From Syntrophaceae bacterium UBA2280 (lineage in GTDB: Bacteria; Desulfobacterota; Syntrophia; Syntrophales; Smithellaceae): 64,000 bases of DNA. The DNA lies in assembly GCA_002347685.1 (NCBI GenBank), contig DDWS01000028.1, forward strand, positions 1 through 64,000, given 5' to 3'. How positions within the stretch are numbered: the first letter of the stretch is position 1; the number at the start of each line of letters is the position of its first letter. Positions 9,559-17,154 of this stretch are shown piece by piece. The position numbers and the translations under genes were made by a program. A model generated the notes under the pieces. It saw only the letters and a list, made by a program, of their open reading frames with translations, was not told where the DNA came from and made no database searches.

Positions 9559-11238
9559 ATGCGGATGACGGGCGCTCAATATGTTCTTGAAACACTCAAA
9601 CAGTTGAACGTTCGGTATCTTTTCACCGTTCCGGGTGCGCATATAGATCCGCTGATTGAGGCGACATCCTCTAGCGGCATCCAGCCTGTTGTTTGTTGCC
9701 ACGAACTTTCCGCAGGGTTCATGGCCGATGGCTACAGCAGAGCGGGGCAGACGCTCGGTGTCGTGGCCGCTATCGGAGGGCCGGGTGCCGGCAATCTGGT
9801 TTCGGCTGTCAACACATCCAGAATAGAACGGACGCCGTTGCTGATCATAACGGGCGATGTTCCGGTTTCCCTGCAGGCTTTTCCGGCGTTTCAATGCGCG
9901 GGAGATCTGGGGTCGAAAGATGACGCTGTCTATGCCGCCGTCGCCAAATTTTCCGCCCGGATTTTGACGGTGGATGCGTTACCCACCATGCTGAACCGCG
10001 CGATTCGAGAGGCTTTTTCGCCGCCTTGCGGGCCTGCACATTTGATCATTCCATATAATCTCTTCAAAGAAATGCTTGAGGTTCCTGCGCTTCTTTCTGA
10101 AACATTCATCCCCGAACCATCCGATAAGAACGATGCGGATTCTCTGGTTTCCACGTTATGTGATCTCATTGCGGGTGATTCCCAAACTGCTTTATGGGTG
10201 GGGGAGGCACTGAACAATGACCGGTCCGCCGCCTCGATTGTGGAAATGGCTGAAAAGTTTCATCTCCCCGTGGCGACCACATTTGGCGCCAAGGGGCTCA
10301 TTCCGGAGACGCACCCCCTGTCACTCGGGAATTTCGGCTACGCAGGCAGTTCAAAAGCCAACACAGCCTTTCTTTCCGGTCCTATGGATGCTATCATCGG
10401 TTTTGACGTTGAGCAGAATGAAAGAAACACGCTCAACTGGCATCCCGATCTTTATGCCGGGAAAAGGATTTTACTGGTTAATTTCCCTCCGTCTTTCAAA
10501 CCTTCCGGAGCGGTTGAAACCCATGACCATGACCCGGTTTTGCTGGTCGAGCGTCTGCATCAGGCCCTGAAAACGATTCCCTACAGCCCGAACGGCCGCG
10601 TCTCCTGGCTGCAATTCCTGACGCAAACGTGGCCGGACGCTAAGCAGGCAGATGCGAAACGGAAGGATAGGATAGAACCCGACATTTTGATGAAAATCCT
10701 TCGTCAGGAACTACCTGCCGAGACGCTCTTTTATGTGGATTCTGGAACGCATCGGATTTTCGCGGGAACCGATTGGCAAGCCCTTTTGCCGCGGACGTTT
10801 TTTTCAGCGTCTGTGACCGCGCCGACCGGATGGGCGATTGCGGCCGGTATCGGTGCGAAGCTAGTCCGCAAGGAGCCGGTCGTCATTCTGACAGGTGACG
10901 GCTGCATGCAGATGCACGGGATTGAAATCAAGACTGCCGTCCGATACGGGGTTTCGGTTATCGTGGTGCTTTGCAACAACGGTGGCATGGGGAATATTCA
11001 TCGAAGATTCGCCAAAATTTCCGGCGACCTGGCGGCTCATGCCCTGATCACGGAAGTAGACTGGAGCACTTTTGTCCGTTCTCTCGGTGCCGTGGCGATG
11101 GATGCCGTGGACGAACGATCGCTGCAAAATGCCATCCGCCAATGTCTCCGAGAGCGCGGTGTGACTCTGATCAATGCACGGATTCCCATTGATCCCATCA
11201 TCGATCGTGAAGCGCATTGCCGGTCCGCATTTGCCTGA
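9559..11238 (+). CDS. thiamine-pyrophosphate-dependent enzyme, acetolactate-synthase-like
   Basis: 559 residues with the three-domain layout of TPP decarboxylases and ligases. The N-terminal PYR domain contains the activating glutamate in CCHELSAGFMADGY (about 50-63) and GGPGAGN. A central transhydrogenase-like domain follows. The C-terminal PP domain has the TPP/Mg motif GDGCMQ through LCNNGG (about 447-476). The closest general class is acetolactate synthase large subunit/benzoylformate decarboxylase, but no regulatory subunit or branched-chain genes are nearby. The next two genes are an ATP-grasp enzyme and an NAD-dependent epimerase, so a small specialised pathway is more likely than valine synthesis. 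Confidence 0.75.
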   Translation: MRMTGAQYVLETLKQLNVRYLFTVPGAHIDPLIEATSSSGIQPVVCCHELSAGFMADGYSRAGQTLGVVAAIGGPGAGNLVSAVNTSRIERTPLLIITGDVPVSLQAFPAFQCAGDLGSKDDAVYAAVAKFSARILTVDALPTMLNRAIREAFSPPCGPAHLIIPYNLFKEMLEVPALLSETFIPEPSDKNDADSLVSTLCDLIAGDSQTALWVGEALNNDRSAASIVEMAEKFHLPVATTFGAKGLIPETHPLSLGNFGYAGSSKANTAFLSGPMDAIIGFDVEQNERNTLNWHPDLYAGKRILLVNFPPSFKPSGAVETHDHDPVLLVERLHQALKTIPYSPNGRVSWLQFLTQTWPDAKQADAKRKDRIEPDILMKILRQELPAETLFYVDSGTHRIFAGTDWQALLPRTFFSASVTAPTGWAIAAGIGAKLVRKEPVVILTGDGCMQMHGIEIKTAVRYGVSVIVVLCNNGGMGNIHRRFAKISGDLAAHALITEVDWSTFVRSLGAVAMDAVDERSLQNAIRQCLRERGVTLINARIPIDPIIDREAHCRSAFA

Positions 11239-11271
11239 CGGGCGATAAAATTCACAGAAAGCGTTTTTTCC

Positions 11272-12393
11272 ATGCGAAGAAAAATGAAATTGCTTATTAC
11301 CAGTGCCGGCAGCCTTGTCGGCCAGAATATCCTTGACAGTCTCGTCCATAAACGAGACCGGATCGAAGTCATCGGCATGAACTCCGATGCGGCCAATCCC
11401 CGTATTTTTCGCTGTGACCGCAGTTACCTGGTGCCTCCGCTTGATCAGTCCGGCAGCTTTGAAGACCGGTTTTTGGATATTATTGCAAAAGAGGACCCGG
11501 ATATGATTCTGGCCGGACGCGATCATGACGTGGTTTTTCTCGCGGAAATAAAGCAACGGAGGCCGGATCTCAAAAAGAAAATTCCTTTCGGTGAAGCCGG
11601 GCAGGCCGCCATGATGCAGGATAAGTATCTGAGTTTCCAGTATGCCCTGGAAAAAGGGCTTCCGTTTGCCGATTCCTTTTTGTGTTGCGGATCGCGCGAT
11701 ACAGGCGGGTTGCAATCTTTTCTGAGCGGGTATTCTTTCCCGCTGCTGGCCAAGCCCAGATGGGGTTTCGGATCGCTGGGCGTACGCTATCTTTTAAATC
11801 AGGAACAGGTGGACGGTTTTATTGCACAGGCCGGAGACACGGAAATTTTATTCCAGGAATACCTGGGGCCGATGCAGGATTTCGAGCAATACGCAAGACA
11901 ACTCCGGTACGGTGTCCCTCTTTTTTCCCAGATTCCGGAAAAAAATCAGTTTGCCGCACAGGTGATCCTTTCGCCTGAAGGTACGGTGTCCGAAGTCTTT
12001 ATCAGCATCAACACCATGGTGTCAGGCCGCGCCGAATACAGCCGGAGAATTGAGGCGCCTGACATTGAAGAGATTGTCCTTCGATATGCCCGTGCTCTTT
12101 ACCGGGATGGCTGGTATGGTCCGCTGAATCTTCAGCTGAAACAAGACCGTCAGTCCCGCTGGAAGGTCTTTGAGTTCAATCCGCGCATGACGGGCACGAC
12201 GTCCGCCCGCTACCTTTTGGGTTATGACGAAATTGGCATCCTGACCGACTTTTTCCTGACCGACATGAAGCTGCCCAATCACACGCGGACGCAAAAACCC
12301 GCGGGTGTTGTTTTTAAATATTTGACGGATGAATACCTTTCGGATGCAGATGTCAAACAGATGGAGGACGACCGGGCATGGGAAAAATCCTGA
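11272..12393 (+). CDS. ATP-grasp domain protein (carbamoyl-phosphate-synthase-like)
   Basis: 373 residues. The N-terminal pre-ATP-grasp domain begins KLLITSAGSLVGQNIL (about 5-20), a Rossmann-like segment shared with CarB-like and PylC-like ATP-grasp proteins. The ATP-grasp core has FPLLAKPRWGFGSLGV (about 155-170), ILFQEYLG (about 198-205) and the metal-binding end FEFNPRMTGTT (about 301-311). Such enzymes couple a carboxylate to an amine or thiol through an acyl-phosphate. An ATG at 11284 is an alternative start. It overlaps the next gene by 16 bases. The substrate is unknown. Confidence 0.75.
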   Translation: MRRKMKLLITSAGSLVGQNILDSLVHKRDRIEVIGMNSDAANPRIFRCDRSYLVPPLDQSGSFEDRFLDIIAKEDPDMILAGRDHDVVFLAEIKQRRPDLKKKIPFGEAGQAAMMQDKYLSFQYALEKGLPFADSFLCCGSRDTGGLQSFLSGYSFPLLAKPRWGFGSLGVRYLLNQEQVDGFIAQAGDTEILFQEYLGPMQDFEQYARQLRYGVPLFSQIPEKNQFAAQVILSPEGTVSEVFISINTMVSGRAEYSRRIEAPDIEEIVLRYARALYRDGWYGPLNLQLKQDRQSRWKVFEFNPRMTGTTSARYLLGYDEIGILTDFFLTDMKLPNHTRTQKPAGVVFKYLTDEYLSDADVKQMEDDRAWEKS

Positions 12394-13214
12394 TCACCGG
12401 CGCTGCAGGGTATCTGGGAGCGGCCGTTTTTGAGGCCCTTAAATTACGTCCAGGCGTTGCCAGGTTCACGGGACGCCTCGAAGACATTCAGCCCGCTGCG
12501 CTAGATTGCGACCTTGTGGTTCACTGCGCCGGCGCTTTACGGCACCGGACAGATGATCTTCAGAGATGCAATGTTGACGGGACGCGAAGACTTCTGGAGG
12601 GCCTGCCGCCTGCATGCAGGATGATATATATTTCATCAAAAAGTGTATATTTATCCAATGATTCTGAGAGCCTCACCGAAGATGCCCCCCTGGCGCCTTT
12701 CGACGCATACGGAAAATCAAAACAGTTTGCAGAACAGCTGGTGATGGCTGGCGACCGTCCCTGGATCATTTTGCGTTCGGGAACCCTGTTCGGGCTGGGC
12801 GTCGACAATCCGGGTATCACATTCCCCTCCAAAGCCATGCGCGACTTTTTCGATCGTCGGGAAGTAACGCTGTTTGATCCGGATGTCATTCACGACTACC
12901 TGTATGTCCGGGACCTGGCCATGCTGATTGCCGGGTTTGTCTTTCGCAAAGAAGGTTGGAATGAAGTATACAACGTCGCCGGTCCGCCCCGCTCTTTGCA
13001 TCAGCTGATTCAGGCGGTGGCTGACCGGGTGGAGATGATACAAGGACACAAACCGGTCGTCAGGAAAGTGCCGGGTGGAACCCCCTGGATCAATCGGTTG
13101 GATTCATCAAAGCTGGAAAAAGTTGCGGGTGCGATTCAATATACGGATGATGCTTCCGTCGTCGCTCTGCTGGGTGAATACCTGAAGCGATCGATCCGGG
13201 CGGCCGGCTGCTAA
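12378..13214 (+). CDS. NAD-dependent epimerase/dehydratase (extended SDR)
   Basis: 278 residues. The nucleotide-binding motif is ITGAAGYLGAAVFEAL (about 5-20), a VVHCAGALRH block follows, and the catalytic SDR signature has Ser in YISSKSVY and YGKSK (Tyr and Lys, about 112-116). LRSGTLFGLG and DYLYVRDLA match nucleotide-sugar epimerases. It overlaps the ATP-grasp gene by 16 bases, so the two are almost certainly translated together. The substrate could be a nucleotide sugar or another hydroxy compound made by the upstream TPP enzyme. Confidence 0.8.
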   Translation: MGKILITGAAGYLGAAVFEALKLRPGVARFTGRLEDIQPAALDCDLVVHCAGALRHRTDDLQRCNVDGTRRLLEGLPPACRMIYISSKSVYLSNDSESLTEDAPLAPFDAYGKSKQFAEQLVMAGDRPWIILRSGTLFGLGVDNPGITFPSKAMRDFFDRREVTLFDPDVIHDYLYVRDLAMLIAGFVFRKEGWNEVYNVAGPPRSLHQLIQAVADRVEMIQGHKPVVRKVPGGTPWINRLDSSKLEKVAGAIQYTDDASVVALLGEYLKRSIRAAGC

Positions 13215-13278
13215 AAAATTACCATTTCCGGCCCCAAAGATGATATAAGGGGGTCACACAATAATCAGGGAGTCCTCT

Positions 13279-15681
13279 GTGAAGAACAACAATAAAATGA
13301 AAAGCCTTTTGAAGCAAGGTCTGGTCATACTCGACGGCGCCACCGGCACTGAACTTCAAAAAAAAGGGATGCCGGCCGGCGTGTGTCCGGAGACCTGGTG
13401 CCTGGAGCATCCGCAAAACTTGCAGGAGGTTCATGCCTCTTATGTTCGCGCCGGCGCGCAGATTGTATACGCCTGCACTTTCGGTGCAAACCGGTTCAAA
13501 CTCAAGCAGTATGGACTGGCTGAAGACGTCCATCGCGTCAACCGCGATCTGACGCGTCTGGCCAAAAAAGCCTGTGGCACAAACGCCTTGGTGGCAGGCG
13601 ATATCGGTCCGACCGGATTGTTTGTCGAACCCTTTGGTCCTCTGCCTTTCGAAGAGGCCGTGGATGCCTTCAAAGAGCAGGTGCGCGGTCTGATCGACGG
13701 CGGCTGTGATCTCATCGTCATCGAAACGATGCTCGACATCCAGGAAACACGGGCCGCGCTGCTGGCCGTCAAGGAAACCGCGGATATTTTCACGCTGGTT
13801 TCCATGACGTACGAGGAGGACGGACACACGCTGGGCGGCACGACCCCTGCGGCCGCGCTCATCACGCTCCAGAGCCTGGGCGCCGACGCGGTGGGCTGCA
13901 ACTGCTCAACGGGTCCTGAAAAAATGATTGATTTTGTCGCGGCCATGAAGCCCTACGCCACCGTGCCGCTGATGGCCAAGCCCAACGCGGGGATGCCCAG
14001 GCTCGAAGGCCTGACCACCGTGTTTGACATGGACGCGGCCGTTTTCGCCTCCTTCGGCAAAAAGCTGGTGGACGCGGGCGCAAATATGCTGGGCGGCTGC
14101 TGCGGAACGACACCCGCGCATATCCGTGCGCTGTCGAAAGCGATCAAACGACGCAAATCCCCCCCCCCGGTTCGCAAATCCTTAAGCGCGCTGAGTTCCG
14201 CGCGCGGATTTCTGCTGCTGGAAGATGAAATGCCGCTGGTTGTCGTCGGGGAACGCATCAATCCGACCGGCAAGAAAGCCCTCCAGCAGGAGCTTCTGGA
14301 GGGAAAAACCACGATCATCCGCCAGATGGCTAAGGAGCAGGAGCAACTCGGTGCCTCCCTTCTGGATGTCAATGTAGGCCAGCCCGGTATTGACGAAACG
14401 CAGACCATCCAATCCGTCGTCGGCCTTTTATCGACATCCAGCCGGCTGCCGCTGGCGATTGACTCCTCGAACGTGGAGACCATCGAAGCCGCGCTCAGGC
14501 TTTATCCGGGAAGGATGCTGATCAATTCCATTTCCGGCGAGCGCAAAAAAATCGCCAGGCTTCTGCCGCTGGCGGCAAAATACGGTGCAATGTTCATTTT
14601 GCTGCCGCTTACCGACGGCGATATTCCCGCCACGGCGGTGAAGCGCCAGGCGATCATTCGAAATATTTATGCCGCGGCCAGAAAGCACGGACTCACCAAA
14701 GAGGACTTTGTCGTGGACTGCCTGGTCATGGCCGTGGCCTCGGACGCAGGCGCGGCGAAAGAGACTCTGGACACCGTGCACTGGTGTTCACATATCTTCA
14801 AAGGTAAAACCACGCTGGGATTGTCGAATGTATCGTTTGGTATGCCGGGGCGACCCTGGCTCAATTCGGCTTTTCTGGCGATGGCGCAGTATAATGGCTT
14901 GACGATGGCCATAGCCAATCCGTCCAGCGTCGAGCTCATGAACATGAAAAACTCGGGTGATGTGCTGACAGCCAGAAGCGGCGCGGCCAGGGCGTTTATC
15001 GATCACTTCACCGGTCAGGCCGCAAAGCCGGCAGGCGAAATTCGCAAGGAAGCGCTTTCCACAAAGGAAAAAATTACTGCGGCCGTCATGGAGGGCGACC
15101 GTGACGGCATGGCCGCGCTGATTGCGGCGGCGCTTGCGGAAGGCACGGCCGCGCAGGCGCTCGTCGATGAAACAATGATTCCGGCCATCGTTCGCGTTGG
15201 GAAACTCTACGAACAGAAAACCTATTTTCTGCCACAGCTGATGGGCGCGGCGGAAGCCATGAAAAAAGGCCTGGACGTTCTTGAGCCGCATCTGAAGCGA
15301 TCGGCGGCAACCACCAGGGGAAAGGTCCTTTTGGCCACGGTACGCGGAGACGTTCACGATATTGGGAAAAACATTGTCGCGCTGCTTTTGCGCAATCACG
15401 GCTATCAGGTGATCGACCTCGGAAAGGACGTGGATGATTCCACGATTATCGACGCAGCAAAAAAGCAAAGCCCCGATGTGATCGGCCTTTCCGCACTGAT
15501 GACCACGACGATGGTCAACATGAAGGAAGTCATTACGCTTGCGCGTGCCAAAGGCATTGAAACGGCGTTTCTTGTTGGCGGCGCGGTGGTGACGGAGGCG
15601 TACGCACAATCCATCGGCGCGTTTTACGCCAGAGACGGTGTCGAAGCCGTGAATATCGTGGAAAGACTGATCCGGAAGTAA
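13279..15681 (+). CDS. metH: cobalamin-dependent methionine synthase, short form lacking the reactivation domain
   Basis: 800 residues from a GTG at 13279, chosen because GGGAG lies at 13268-13272; an ATG at 13297 is the alternative. Domains in order: homocysteine S-methyltransferase barrel (about 1-300, zinc ligands in GCNCS and GGCCGTTP); pterin-binding barrel (about 315-570, GERINPTG); helical cap (about 590-670); B12-binding domain with DVHDIGKN (about 691-698), whose His binds cobalt from below. The enzyme moves the methyl of methyl-tetrahydrofolate to homocysteine. E. coli MetH is about 1227 residues; the C-terminal AdoMet-binding reactivation domain is missing here, so another protein must rescue the inactive cofactor. 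Confidence 0.93.
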   Translation: MKNNNKMKSLLKQGLVILDGATGTELQKKGMPAGVCPETWCLEHPQNLQEVHASYVRAGAQIVYACTFGANRFKLKQYGLAEDVHRVNRDLTRLAKKACGTNALVAGDIGPTGLFVEPFGPLPFEEAVDAFKEQVRGLIDGGCDLIVIETMLDIQETRAALLAVKETADIFTLVSMTYEEDGHTLGGTTPAAALITLQSLGADAVGCNCSTGPEKMIDFVAAMKPYATVPLMAKPNAGMPRLEGLTTVFDMDAAVFASFGKKLVDAGANMLGGCCGTTPAHIRALSKAIKRRKSPPPVRKSLSALSSARGFLLLEDEMPLVVVGERINPTGKKALQQELLEGKTTIIRQMAKEQEQLGASLLDVNVGQPGIDETQTIQSVVGLLSTSSRLPLAIDSSNVETIEAALRLYPGRMLINSISGERKKIARLLPLAAKYGAMFILLPLTDGDIPATAVKRQAIIRNIYAAARKHGLTKEDFVVDCLVMAVASDAGAAKETLDTVHWCSHIFKGKTTLGLSNVSFGMPGRPWLNSAFLAMAQYNGLTMAIANPSSVELMNMKNSGDVLTARSGAARAFIDHFTGQAAKPAGEIRKEALSTKEKITAAVMEGDRDGMAALIAAALAEGTAAQALVDETMIPAIVRVGKLYEQKTYFLPQLMGAAEAMKKGLDVLEPHLKRSAATTRGKVLLATVRGDVHDIGKNIVALLLRNHGYQVIDLGKDVDDSTIIDAAKKQSPDVIGLSALMTTTMVNMKEVITLARAKGIETAFLVGGAVVTEAYAQSIGAFYARDGVEAVNIVERLIRK

Positions 15682-15687
15682 TGCCCG

Positions 15688-16437
15688 ATGAATGGATTGA
15701 TCAAAGATAATATTTTCGCCGTTTGCGTTTCTCTGGTTTTGCATCTGCTTGCGGCCGCGCTGCTTTCCGGTCTCGTGGACGGCGGCCTGTCGCACGCCTT
15801 TGCCAGGGAGAAGGTGAGTTTCTTCTGGGTATCCATTGAACATGGCGATGAGAGCGCCTCCCGCATAAACGGCGCAACGCCCCGAACGACGGCACCGATG
15901 GCGGATGTTCAATCGGCTGTTGCGATGCCTTCGGATGCTTCGGCAAATCCCCATACACAGACGTTTTCAAATCCCGAACCGGCTGTGATGCCGGTTCGAA
16001 ACGAAGCTTTCTTAACGACCCGGGGCGCGGGATTATCGTCCGGTGAAACCCTTCAGACGTCTGCCGGAATCCTTGAAAGCGCAAGCGGTTTCGGTGAGGT
16101 TCCGGGTGCACATGAAGGCGGCGCAGCGTCCGGTCGGCCGGACTTGCCATCTTCAGCTTTGCCTTTGTACCGTGAAAATACACCGCCCCCGTACCCGGAA
16201 ATTGCGAGGGTTCGCGATTACCAGGGCATCGTGCTGGTGGAGGCGGAAGTCCTGCCCGACGGCACAGTGGGGCGTGTAAAAATAAAAAAATCGTCGGGCT
16301 ACAGCATTTTGGATCAAACCGCGATCAAAGCGGTGAAGCCCTGGAGATTCCAGCCCGCCGTCAAAGAGGGCCGGCCTTTTGCCGTCTGGGTGGAACTGCC
16401 CATCAAATTTCAATTACGCGACAGCTCTTCAATTTAA
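15688..16437 (+). CDS. TonB-family energy transducer-like protein
   Basis: 249 residues. A single N-terminal membrane segment (about 9-27, rich in Leu, Ala and Val) is followed by a disordered Ser/Ala/Pro periplasmic linker. A C-terminal TonB domain (about 160-245) contains PPPYPEIAR, VEAEVLPDGTVGRVKI and KPWRFQPA, which are hallmarks of the fold. TonB carries proton-motive energy from ExbB/ExbD to outer-membrane receptors. Neither exb genes nor a receptor is adjacent. It starts 6 bases after metH, so it may be co-transcribed; a link to cobalamin uptake is possible but only inference. Confidence 0.8.
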   Translation: MNGLIKDNIFAVCVSLVLHLLAAALLSGLVDGGLSHAFAREKVSFFWVSIEHGDESASRINGATPRTTAPMADVQSAVAMPSDASANPHTQTFSNPEPAVMPVRNEAFLTTRGAGLSSGETLQTSAGILESASGFGEVPGAHEGGAASGRPDLPSSALPLYRENTPPPYPEIARVRDYQGIVLVEAEVLPDGTVGRVKIKKSSGYSILDQTAIKAVKPWRFQPAVKEGRPFAVWVELPIKFQLRDSSSI

Positions 16438-16467
16438 TCGACGCAAGAACGGGAGGATACAAAGGAC

Positions 16468-17052
16468 ATGACGATGGACGCGAAAAAAGAACGCCTGGGA
16501 GAAATCATTCTGGATCGTTCTTTCAAATACAGTGAAAACCCACCTTTTACGCTGGCATCGGGTCGCCAGAGCCATTTCTATTTTAACTGCAAACCCACAA
16601 CGCTCGACCCCGAAGGCATGAACCTGATCGGAGAGATTCTCTTCGAGATGGTTAAGGACAAAGATATCACCGCGGCAGGCGGTCTCACGCTAGGGGCAGA
16701 TCCTATCGCAAACGCGCTGGCCGTCATCTCGTACCAGAAGGGCCGGCCGGTCAAATCGTTCGTCGTCCGCAAGGACGCCAAGGCGCACGGCACCCGAAGC
16801 GCAGTTGAGGGCAACGTGACGGCCGGAGAAAAAGTCGTAGTGATTGATGATGTAATCACAACCGGCGGCTCGACAATCACGGCCATTGAGCAGGTGCGCG
16901 CTGCGGGACTGATTGTGGACAGTGTTATCACGCTGATCGACCGCGAAGAAGGCGGCCGCGAAAACATTCTCAAGCTGGTAGATCATGTGCAATCCGTTCT
17001 GACCCGGAGCGAGATCATGGCTCTCCGGGCGAAAAAAGCGATAGCGCAGTGA
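16468..17052 (+). CDS. pyrE: orotate phosphoribosyltransferase
   Basis: 194 residues. It joins orotate to PRPP to make OMP in pyrimidine synthesis. The PRPP-binding signature VVVIDDVITTGGST (about 125-138) is intact, and the flexible catalytic loop KDAKAHGTR (about 101-109) carries the Lys and His expected in PyrE. The ATG at 16468 follows AAAGGA at 16461-16466; an ATG at 16474 is also possible. The other pyrimidine genes are not in the window. Confidence 0.92.
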   Translation: MTMDAKKERLGEIILDRSFKYSENPPFTLASGRQSHFYFNCKPTTLDPEGMNLIGEILFEMVKDKDITAAGGLTLGADPIANALAVISYQKGRPVKSFVVRKDAKAHGTRSAVEGNVTAGEKVVVIDDVITTGGSTITAIEQVRAAGLIVDSVITLIDREEGGRENILKLVDHVQSVLTRSEIMALRAKKAIAQ

Positions 17053-17154
17053 CAATCCTGACGTCATTTTTACCTTGCTTAACAACATTGCCTGATTTTT
17101 CCCGGCGTGTCTGACGCTTGCGGATTTTCTAAAAACATACGAAGAGGAGTTTTC

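Noticed and set aside
13215..13278. Possible cobalamin or SAM riboswitch before metH
   Set aside because: The gap is only 64 bases and has none of the conserved boxes; a full aptamer would not fit.
14788..15954. 388-codon minus-strand open frame
   Set aside because: It is antisense to metH and the TonB-like gene, with no motif of its own.
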